5,840 bases of DNA, taken from positions 1 to 5,840 of the forward strand of contig DASWMO010000074.1 of the NCBI GenBank assembly GCA_036399715.1, written 5' to 3'. Below, in pieces: positions 1-5,840 of the stretch. Position numbers and translations under genes: made by a program. Position 1 is the stretch's first letter. Each line of letters begins with the position of its first letter. This DNA is from DASVSE01 sp036399715 (lineage in GTDB: Bacteria; Bacteroidota; Rhodothermia; Rhodothermales; Rubricoccaceae). A model generated the notes under the pieces. The model ran no database searches. It had not been told where the DNA came from and saw only the letters and a list, made by a program, of their open reading frames with translations.

Positions 1-860
1 TCGCGACGCTCCACGAGAAGCTCGGCGGGCGCGTGCGCTTCTGCGTCTCGGGCGGAGCCGCGCTCCCGGCGGCCGTCGGGGCGTTCTTCGAGGCCGCGGG
101 CGTCCTGCTCGTCGAGGGCTACGGCCTGAGCGAGACGGCGCCGGTCCTCGCGGCCAACCCGTACGCCGCGCCGCGGGTGGGGACCGTCGGGCACGTCTTC
201 CCGGGCGTGACGCTGGCTATCCGGGACCTGCACTCGGGCCGGATCATCGGGCAGCTCGCGGGCGACGCCTACCCGAGCGCGCTCACGACCGGGGCCGGCG
301 AGATCCTCGCCCGCGGCGCGTCCGTGATGGGCGGCTACTGGAACAAGCCCGAGGCGACGGCCGAGGTCTTCGACGCCGACGGCTGGTTCCGCACGGGCGA
401 CGTCGGGCGGTTCGAGGACGGCTACCTGCGCATCACGGACCGCATCAAGCACATGATCGTGACGCTGGGCGGCAAGAACGTCTACCCCGGTCCCATCGAG
501 GAAAAGCTCGCAGCACACCCGCTCGTGGACCAGGTCGTCGTCCTCGGCGAGGCGCGCGAGTTTCTCGTCGCCCTCGTCGTGCCCGACGCCGACGCGCTCG
601 CGGCCGCCGCTGCGGCCGGCGGCTGGACCGTCCCGGCCGACCTCAACGCCTCGCCCGAGGCCGTCGCGCTCGTCGAGGCCGTCGTGCGCGAGCAGGCCCG
701 CGAGGCCGCGTCCCACGAGAAGGTCCGCGCCGTGCGCCTCGTCGCCGAGCCGTTCTCGGTCGACAACGGCCTGCTCACGCCGACGATGAAGCCCCGGCGG
801 GCGCACATCGCGGCGCGCTACGCGGACCTCGTGGACGATATGTACGCAGTCGCGACATAA
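1..860 (+). CDS. Long-chain fatty acid-CoA ligase (AMP-forming), C-terminal part
   Basis: This enzyme activates fatty acids with ATP to an acyl-adenylate and then to acyl-CoA, in the cytoplasm or at the inner membrane face. The frame is open from base 3 to the TAA at 858-860, giving 285 residues; the N-terminal half, including the P-loop, lies outside the window. Visible adenylate-forming motifs are SGGAALP near base 48, GYGLSET near base 117 (motif A5), TGD at 393-401 (A7), the hinge DRIKHMIVTLGGKNVYP at about 438-488 (A8), and LTPTMKPRR near the end, whose lysine at 789-791 matches the catalytic A10 lysine. The overall pattern resembles the FadD15/COG1022 long-chain type rather than acetyl-CoA synthetase. 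The GTG at base 33 lies inside the domain and is not the start. A 120-bp gap and a possible separate promoter suggest the next gene is not co-transcribed. Chain-length specificity cannot be read here. Confidence 0.93.
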   Translation, partial: ATLHEKLGGRVRFCVSGGAALPAAVGAFFEAAGVLLVEGYGLSETAPVLAANPYAAPRVGTVGHVFPGVTLAIRDLHSGRIIGQLAGDAYPSALTTGAGEILARGASVMGGYWNKPEATAEVFDADGWFRTGDVGRFEDGYLRITDRIKHMIVTLGGKNVYPGPIEEKLAAHPLVDQVVVLGEAREFLVALVVPDADALAAAAAAGGWTVPADLNASPEAVALVEAVVREQAREAASHEKVRAVRLVAEPFSVDNGLLTPTMKPRRAHIAARYADLVDDMYAVAT

Positions 861-949
861 CGCGAGAGACCGTGCGGGGCCGGGTCGAGGCGCGTGGGCA
901 GCGGGCCGGCGGGGCACGCCGAGATGCCCCCGGGGCAACCCGCGCGACG

Positions 950-957
950 TAGGTTTT
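950..957 (+). promoter_or_regulatory. Possible Bacteroidota-type -7 promoter element
   Basis: The bases TAGGTTTT, followed by TG, stand out as an A/T-rich island in very G+C-rich DNA, 23 bases before the ATG at 981. They match the Bacteroidota sigma-A -7 consensus TAnnTTTG at all fixed positions but the last. No convincing -33 TTG element is seen about 20 bases upstream, so this is a weak candidate. If real, it would give the secreted-protein gene a short leader of about 15-20 bases with no Shine-Dalgarno sequence. Confidence 0.3.
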
Positions 958-980
958 TGGACCAGTCTGCCTCGGCCCGT

Positions 981-2711
981 ATGCGCTTTGTTGCCCTCGT
1001 GTTCGTCCTCTCGTGCGCAACGCTCCCCGCTCGGACGGCCCATGCCCAGACGGCGCCCGCGCCCGGCGCCTGCCAACTCGGCACGGCCTCTGCCCTGCTC
1101 GACATCGGCGACGTCACCGCCCGCGTCTTCAACACCGGCTCGCTCTTCTACGGCAACGGCTTCCAGGCCGCCTACGAGGTCCCCCGAGGCAAGACCCCGA
1201 TCTTCGCCGCCGGCCTCTGGGTCGCGGGCGTCGTCGGCGGTGAGGTCCGCGCCTCGGGCGGCACGTACGGCACTCCGGGCGCGGACTTTACGCTGTGGCC
1301 CGGCCCGCTCGGGCCCGACGCGCGGCCGGTCAACCCGACCGACTGCTCGGCCTTCGACCGCATCTACACCGTCTCGCGCCTCGACATCGCGCGGTACTAC
1401 CAGACGGGCACGGCCACGGCCGATCTCCGCGACTGGCCTTTCGCACTCGGCGCGATGGTGCTCGACGGCGACGGCGACCCGTCGAACTATGACCTCGCCG
1501 GCGGCGACCAGCCGGCGATCCGAGGCGACCAGACGGCGTGGTCGCTCACCAACGACGTCGGCAACGTCCATGCGCAACTCAGAACACCACCGCTCGGCAT
1601 CGAGGTCCGCACCGAGGCATCGGCGTTTGGGCTCGGGCGTCTCAGCGAGACGACGGTCTACCGGTACACGTTCACCAACCGGACGGCCGCAACCATCGAC
1701 TCGGTGTACGCCGGGATGTTCGTCGACGCAGACCTCGGGGACGCGTCCGACGACTACATCGGGGCGGACTCGCTCCGCTCGATGGCGTACACCTACAACG
1801 CGGACAACCTCGACGGGACGGGCACGGGCGGCACGTACGGCGCGACGCCGCCGGCCATCGGCGTCCAGATTCTCGACGGGCCGGTCGGGCTGCCCAACGG
1901 CCGCGACGACGACGGTGACGGGGCCACGGACGAGCCCGGCGAGCGCCTCCGCGCGACGGCGGCACCGCGCGACGGCGGCACCGCGCGACGGCGGCACCGC
2001 GCGACGGCGGCACCGCTGATCTGCAAGAACCCGACGGTGTGCGACGAGCCGGCGAGCGGCCGCGAGATGCTCCGCAAGCTCATGGGTCTACTCAACGACG
2101 GCTCGCCCGTGCGGGCGTACTCCGACGGCGTCCAGGAGACCCGAGGCGCCGTGACGCGCTACGCCTACTCTGGCGACCCGGTGACGCGGACGGGCTGGAC
2201 CGAGCTCACGCCCGGGGGCCCGTCTAACGCTCCAAGTGATCGCCGGATGATGGTCGCGACGGGCCCGTTTCGCCTCGCGCCCGGCCAGTCCGAGACCGTC
2301 ACCTTCGCTATCCCCTACGGCCGCGGCACCTCCAACCTCAACTCGGTCACCGAACTCCGCCGCACCGCGACGGCCGTGAGCAGTGCCCTCGCGGCGGGCT
2401 ACTTCGAGCCCCAACGCACGGGCGAGATCGCGCCGCAACCCGTCGACCAGGCCGTCCGCCTCGGCGGGCCGAGCCCGAACCCGTTCACCGGCCGCGCGGT
2501 CGTCCGCTACGCGATGCCGGCCGGGACGCGGCTGCGCGCGACGCTGCTCGACGTGCTCGGCCGCGAGATCGCCGTGCTCGCCGACGGCCCGACGCTCGCC
2601 GCCGAGGGCGAGATCGCCGTCGACGGGGCGGGGCTCGCGCCGGGCGTCTACCGCGTCCGCGTCGTCGTGCCCGGCGCCGAGCGCTTCGTTACACTCGTCC
2701 ACACGCGATGA
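981..2711 (+). CDS. T9SS-exported surface/extracellular protein, function unknown
   Basis: A 576-residue protein predicted to cross the inner membrane by the Sec system and the outer membrane by T9SS. I chose ATG 981 because it is followed by a basic residue, a hydrophobic stretch and an AHA-like cleavage site, leaving a mature protein that begins QTAPAP at residue 23. The in-frame GTG at 894 would put 29 hydrophilic residues before the signal peptide. Residues about 32-210 hold the conserved N-terminal region, with LLDIGDVTARVFNTGSLFYG, a GLWVAG strand, TLWPGPLG and FDRIYTVS, ending near NDVGNVH. An acidic NGRDDDGDGATDEPG segment (residues 306-320) looks like a calcium-binding loop. Residues about 497-576, from PSPNPF through LDVLGRE to GVYRVRV, form the T9SS type-A sorting domain. 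Residues about 324-344 come from four 16-bp repeats and are arginine/alanine-rich, unlike the flanks. The downstream gene is a damaged paralogue. The biochemical role is unknown; adhesion or cell-surface structure is a guess. Confidence 0.88.
   Translation: MRFVALVFVLSCATLPARTAHAQTAPAPGACQLGTASALLDIGDVTARVFNTGSLFYGNGFQAAYEVPRGKTPIFAAGLWVAGVVGGEVRASGGTYGTPGADFTLWPGPLGPDARPVNPTDCSAFDRIYTVSRLDIARYYQTGTATADLRDWPFALGAMVLDGDGDPSNYDLAGGDQPAIRGDQTAWSLTNDVGNVHAQLRTPPLGIEVRTEASAFGLGRLSETTVYRYTFTNRTAATIDSVYAGMFVDADLGDASDDYIGADSLRSMAYTYNADNLDGTGTGGTYGATPPAIGVQILDGPVGLPNGRDDDGDGATDEPGERLRATAAPRDGGTARRRHRATAAPLICKNPTVCDEPASGREMLRKLMGLLNDGSPVRAYSDGVQETRGAVTRYAYSGDPVTRTGWTELTPGGPSNAPSDRRMMVATGPFRLAPGQSETVTFAIPYGRGTSNLNSVTELRRTATAVSSALAAGYFEPQRTGEIAPQPVDQAVRLGGPSPNPFTGRAVVRYAMPAGTRLRATLLDVLGREIAVLADGPTLAAEGEIAVDGAGLAPGVYRVRVVVPGAERFVTLVHTR
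1047..1129 (+). repeat. Near-identical paralogue tract, copy 1
   Basis: These 83 bases encode the first residues of the mature protein and match 3094-3176 in the downstream paralogue at 79 positions, by eye. The match begins at the first codon after the predicted signal-peptide cleavage site. The signal-peptide codons upstream are unrelated, and synonymous differences accumulate just downstream. Confidence 0.85.
1951..2014 (+). repeat. Four perfect tandem copies of a 16-bp unit inside a CDS
   Basis: The unit gcgcgacggcggcacc occurs four times without a mismatch (1951-1966, 1967-1982, 1983-1998, 1999-2014). Sixteen is not a multiple of three, so each copy is read in a different frame; three copies together add 48 bases, or 16 codons. 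Reducing the array to one copy would leave the reading frame intact (RATAAP joined to LICKNPT), which suggests a single ancestral unit. Removing one copy places a TGA at 2017-2019 in frame; adding one brings in the TAA at 2225-2227. Either change removes the sorting domain. Confidence 0.97.
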
Positions 2712-2745
2712 TGGCAGCCGCCGCGACCTGCTGGCGGGAAACGAC

Positions 2746-2775
2746 CGCGGCCCCCGCCGGAAGGCAAGGGCCGCG
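2746..2775 (-). terminator. Hairpin downstream of tRNA-Pro, possible terminator
   Basis: An 8-bp perfect inverted repeat (CGCGGCCC at 2746-2753 with GGGCCGCG at 2768-2775) encloses a 14-base loop. It begins about 12 bases beyond the 3' end of the minus-strand tRNA. On that strand it is followed by GTCGTTTCC, only a weak U-tract. It also lies 35 bases after the stop of the upstream plus-strand gene, so it may serve both convergent transcripts. No U-run follows on the plus strand. Confidence 0.45.
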
Positions 2776-2786
2776 TGTGCCGCGTG

Positions 2787-2860
2787 TCGGGATGGCGGGA
2801 TTCGAACCCACGACCTCCTCGTCCCGAACGAGGCGCGCTACCGGGCTGCGCCACATCCCG
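2787..2860 (-). tRNA. tRNA-Pro (anticodon CGG)
   Basis: Read on the minus strand, the sequence folds as a full cloverleaf. The acceptor stem is CGGGATG with CATCCCG, the D stem GCGC with GCGC, the anticodon stem CCTCG with CGAGG around loop TTCGGGA, and the T stem GTGGG with CCCGC around TTCGAAT. The anticodon at loop positions 34-36 is CGG, which reads the proline codon CCG, a common codon in this G+C-rich DNA. The discriminator base is A, as expected for tRNA-Pro. CCA is not encoded; the next bases are CAC, so CCA must be added by nucleotidyltransferase. It lies alone between two plus-strand paralogues, facing against them. Confidence 0.96.
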
Positions 2861-3012
2861 AAGGTGTGCAATCTACGGCGCCGCTGCAGGGCCGGCAGCC
2901 GGGCCCGGTGAAGCCCCGGCGAACCTCGCCCGAGCACCCCGCGCCGTACTCGCCGGCCGGATCGCACACCAGCGCTCCCCCGTCCCCTCTTGCCTCCACG
3001 TCTCCCTTCTCG
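2861..3012. other. Non-coding spacer between tRNA-Pro and the broken paralogue
   Basis: This 152-bp stretch must contain the start region of the leftward tRNA and the leader of the rightward gene. A weak TAGATTGC on the minus strand (2868-2875), 8 bases before the tRNA 5' end, is the only A/T-rich candidate for a tRNA promoter. A 10-bp palindrome CCGGGCCCGG lies at 2899-2908. The last 40 bases before ATG 3013 are dominated by C and T, with no Shine-Dalgarno sequence and no recognisable promoter. No gene is supported here. Confidence 0.5.
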
Positions 3013-3093
3013 ATGCTGCCCCTCCCCCTCGCGGAACGCCTCCGGCTCGTCGCCCTCCTGATCGCCCTCGCCGCTGCCGCACCGGCTCGCGCG

Positions 3094-3176
3094 CAGACGG
3101 CGCCCGCGCCCAGCGCCTGCCAACTCGGCACGGCCTCTGGCCTGCTCGACATCGGGGACGTCACGGCCCGCGTCTT
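3094..3176 (+). repeat. Near-identical paralogue tract, copy 2
   Basis: This is the partner of 1047-1129, with 79 of 83 bases identical by eye. It encodes the mature N-terminus of the broken paralogue. Beyond it the two genes remain similar in protein but differ at many third codon positions, for example in the codons for GSLFYGNG. Confidence 0.85.
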
Positions 3177-3663
3177 TAACACCGGCAGCCTGTTTTACGG
3201 AAACGGCTCCGGGGCGTTCTACTTCGTCCCGCAGACTACCCTTAAGTCCCCGGTGTACGCGTCGGGTCTCTGGATCGGCGGCCAGGTCGGCGGGCAGCTT
3301 CGCGTCGCCGGCGGGACCTACGGGGCGGCCAGCCTCGACTTCACGTTCTGGCCGGGGCCGCTCGGCGCGAACGGGCGGCCCGTCGACCCGGCGTCCTGCG
3401 CCGCGTTCGACCGGATCTACTCGGTCTCGCAGCAGGACATCGCAGCCTACCGCAACGGCAGCAGCGCGACGTCGGACCTCTCCGGGTGGCCCGTCGAGCG
3501 CGGCGCGCCGTACTACGCTGACGTGAACCGCAACGGCCTCCGCGACCGGAACGAGCCCCGCATCCTCCGCAACCCCGGCGACCCGGGCTACGGCGTCGGC
3601 GGGACGCCGATCGACCTCTTCGCAGGCCAGATGCCGGACATCGTCGGCACGCAGGGCATCTGG

Positions 3664-3666
3664 TAG
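3664..3666 (+). other. In-frame amber codon (lesion 1)
   Basis: TAG follows TGG and precedes GTC ATG AAC GAC. The flanking protein sequence continues in the same frame on both sides and aligns with QTAWSLTNDVGNVH of the upstream paralogue. The expected family pattern here is W-W-V-M-N-D, so a single G-to-A change from TGG (Trp) explains the stop. The W-W pattern is recalled from the family and was not checked by alignment. Confidence 0.85.
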
Positions 3667-3770
3667 GTCATGAACGACGTCGGCAACGTGCACCCGGCCC
3701 AGAACACGCCGCCGCTCGGCGTCGAGGTGCAGGTGCTCGCCTTCTCCTTCGCCCGCCCCGACGCGCTCGG

Positions 3771-3778
3771 CGACGTTC
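3771..3778 (+). other. Frameshift (lesion 2)
   Basis: Up to GCG CTC GGC GAC the original frame is correct. Family-like sequence (FYKYRIFNKSAAAIANTY) then continues from TTC at 3776, one base later in phase. The upstream paralogue has two extra codons at this point (SETTVYRY), so loss of about five bases, for instance a repeated cgacg, is the simplest explanation. A single inserted base is also possible. Confidence 0.85.
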
Positions 3779-3965
3779 TACAAGTACCGCATCTTCAACA
3801 AGAGCGCGGCCGCCATCGCCAACACGTACGTCTCCGTCTTCTCGGATCCCGACCTCGGCGACGCCGCCGACGACTACGTCGGCTCGGACCCGGCCGCCGG
3901 GCTGGGCTACGTCTACAACGCGGACAACCAAGACGGGACCGGCGGCGGCACAACCTACGGCGTTG

Positions 3966-3972
3966 CCCCCCC
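3966..3972 (+). other. Frameshift in a run of seven C (lesion 3)
   Basis: The family-like frame used from 3776 (ending NADNQDGTGGGTTYGVAPP) breaks here. The original frame resumes at GCG 3973 with AVGYDFFQGPIVPDGPD. One more C in the run would read Ala-Pro-Pro-Ala without a break. Together with a five-base loss upstream, the net change is minus six, so the sorting domain is back in the starting frame. The 197 bases between the two lesions read as arginine-rich nonsense in the starting frame, without a stop. Confidence 0.85.
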
Positions 3973-4740
3973 GCGGTCGGCTACGACTTCTTTCAGGGCC
4001 CCATCGTGCCCGACGGGCCGGACGCGGGCACGCAGCCGGATACGCTCGGCGCGACGGCGTTCTCGTATTTCCGCGGCGGCGCCGGTCTGTCGGGCGACCC
4101 GCGGACGGGAAATGAGCTCTACTTCTACCAGCAGGGCCTCTGGGGCGATGGGTCGACGATGCGCGCCTTCGGGAGCGGATATCAGCAGACCCAGGGAGCA
4201 GTCACGAAGTTTGCCTTCCCGGGGGACCCGGTAGCGAACCAGGTGTGGAGCGAGCGCAATCCGGGCACCGAGGCCAACGCGCCGGGCGATCGTCGGTTTG
4301 CCCTTCACACCGGCCCGTTCACGCTCGCGAACGGGCAGGCGCAGGATGTCGTCTTCGGCATCGTCTTCGGGCAGGGCACGAACAACCTGAACTCGATCAC
4401 CGCCCTCCGTGCCGCCGACGCGCTCGCCCAGACGGCGTTCGCCAGCGGCTTCTTCCCGCCGCCGGTCGCGGGCGAGAGCGGCCCCGAGGCCGCCGAGGCG
4501 CTCCGGGCCGCGCCGAACCCGTTTGCGGACGTCACGCGCGTCGCGGTCGGTGCGCAGGGTGAGGCCGTCCGAGCAGTCCTGTATGACGTGCTCGGCCGCG
4601 AGGTCGACGTCGTCCACGACGGGCCGCTCTCGGGCGACCTGAGCGTCTCGGGAGCAGGCCTGCGGCCTGGCCTCTACGTGCTCCGAATCCAGACGGCCGG
4701 CGCGGCGCGGACGGTCCGCCTCGTCCGCCGGTAAACAAAC

Positions 4741-4776
4741 GTGCGTCCGGATGGCAGCCAAGCCGGCCGGACGCGC
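4741..4776 (-). terminator. Terminator hairpin between convergent genes
   Basis: GCGTCCGG (4743-4750) pairs perfectly with CCGGACGC (4767-4774), and the stem can extend outward by a T-G and a G-C pair. A smaller inner GGC/GCC stem sits in the loop. On the minus strand it is followed closely by GTTTGTTT, a U-rich tail suited to ending the oxidoreductase transcript. On the plus strand it begins 8 bases after the paralogue's TAA but lacks a U-tract, so it would work less well in that direction. Confidence 0.65.
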
Positions 4777-4783
4777 GAACCTG

Positions 4784-5821
<1,038 letters not shown>

Positions 5822-5840
5822 GACGCGGGCGCGCGGCGGA

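Larger units (their letters stand above)
3013..4734 (+). pseudogene. Broken paralogue of the upstream T9SS-exported protein
   Basis: This reading region matches the gene at 981-2711 along its length but cannot yield one intact protein as written. ATG 3013 starts a signal peptide of about 27 residues with a long Leu/Ala core and an ARA cleavage site before QTAPAP. The conserved N-terminal region follows (LLDIGDVTARVFNTGSLFYG, GLWIGG, TFWPGPLG, FDRIYSVS), with an added segment containing the EF-hand-like DVNRNGLRDRNEP. Translation then meets TAG at 3664-3666, after 217 codons. The same frame resumes at once with VMNDVGNVH, slips to another frame at about 3775, and returns at about 3972. It ends at TAA 4732-4734 with a good T9SS type-A sorting domain (PNPFADVT from 4513, YDVLGRE, GLYVLRI). 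Repairing the three lesions would give a full-length exported protein. A recently inactivated gene and sequencing error both fit; expression of separate fragments seems unlikely. Confidence 0.8.

Noticed and set aside
911..930. GGGGCA/TGCCCC hairpin after the acyl-CoA ligase gene as a terminator
   Set aside because: The stem is only 6 bp and no T-run follows directly; the T5 at 954-958 is more than 20 bases away. Such hairpins are expected often at this G+C content.
894..980. GTG 894 as the start of the upstream exported protein
   Set aside because: It would place 29 hydrophilic residues before an otherwise standard signal peptide; ATG 981 begins exactly at that peptide and follows the A/T-rich element at 950.
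1951..2014. CRISPR array
   Set aside because: The repeats are directly adjacent, 16 bp long, without spacers, and lie inside a coding sequence.
2787..2860. tRNA as an integration site for a mobile element
   Set aside because: No integrase gene, no duplicated tRNA 3' end and no att-like direct repeat were seen in the window; the flanking genes are paralogues of ordinary composition.
2708..2911. Small plus-strand frame encoding MAGFEPTTSSSRTRRATG
   Set aside because: This is the familiar false protein produced by translating the antisense strand of a tRNA gene.
3664..3666. Pyrrolysine or other amber recoding
   Set aside because: No recoding machinery or downstream structural element was recognised, TAG ends a neighbouring gene, and two additional frameshifts make simple damage or read error more likely.
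2689..3693. A 334-codon open frame on the minus strand across the tRNA and the 5' half of the broken paralogue
   Set aside because: It overlaps a clear tRNA and a region whose plus-strand translation shows a signal peptide and family homology. Its composition is typical of antisense frames in G+C-rich DNA, where stops are rare.
3670..4734. Independent gene starting at ATG 3670
   Set aside because: The ATG lies in the middle of a conserved motif (VMNDVGNVH), has no signal peptide or leader, and the frame is garbled between about 3775 and 3972. It is better read as the distal part of the broken paralogue.

Overview
The window is about 70% G+C bacterial DNA. It most likely comes from a member of the Bacteroidota/Rhodothermota lineage, in the Rhodothermia or Rubricoccaceae-like range. 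The main clue is two secreted proteins that end in type IX secretion system (T9SS) type-A sorting domains and share an N-terminal architecture common in Rhodothermia and related groups. The genes also lack clear Shine-Dalgarno sequences, and a TAnnTTTG-like -7 element may precede one of them. The taxonomic placement is inferred from protein style, not from a marker gene.

Layout, left to right. (1) 1-860 (+) is the C-terminal part of a long-chain fatty acid-CoA ligase that enters from outside the window. (2) 981-2711 (+) is a complete T9SS-exported protein of 576 residues with a signal peptide, a large conserved extracellular region and a C-terminal sorting domain. It carries an internal array of four perfect 16-bp repeats. 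(3) 2712-3012 is a 301-bp gap holding a tRNA-Pro(CGG) gene on the minus strand and a terminator-like hairpin. (4) 3013-4734 (+) is a paralogue of gene 2 broken by an in-frame amber codon and two frameshifts whose net effect restores the frame. (5) 4735-4783 is a short convergent gap with a strong hairpin. (6) 4784-5821 (-) is the beta subunit of a 2-oxoacid (probably 2-oxoglutarate):ferredoxin oxidoreductase, with its start near or beyond the right edge.

The ligase and the oxidoreductase are ordinary central-metabolism genes. The accessory interest lies between them: a tandem pair of T9SS cargo paralogues separated by a tRNA, each with a sign of sequence instability. In the upstream copy the 16-bp unit is not a multiple of three. 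One copy or four copies keep the frame, while three or five would end translation before the sorting domain. In the downstream copy the nonsense codon lies at a position where the family context suggests tryptophan, and one frameshift sits in a run of seven C. These features fit a switchable or decaying surface-protein locus, but sequencing or assembly error is a serious alternative, especially for the homopolymer. I see no evidence of a wholly new system, CRISPR array, insertion sequence or rRNA.
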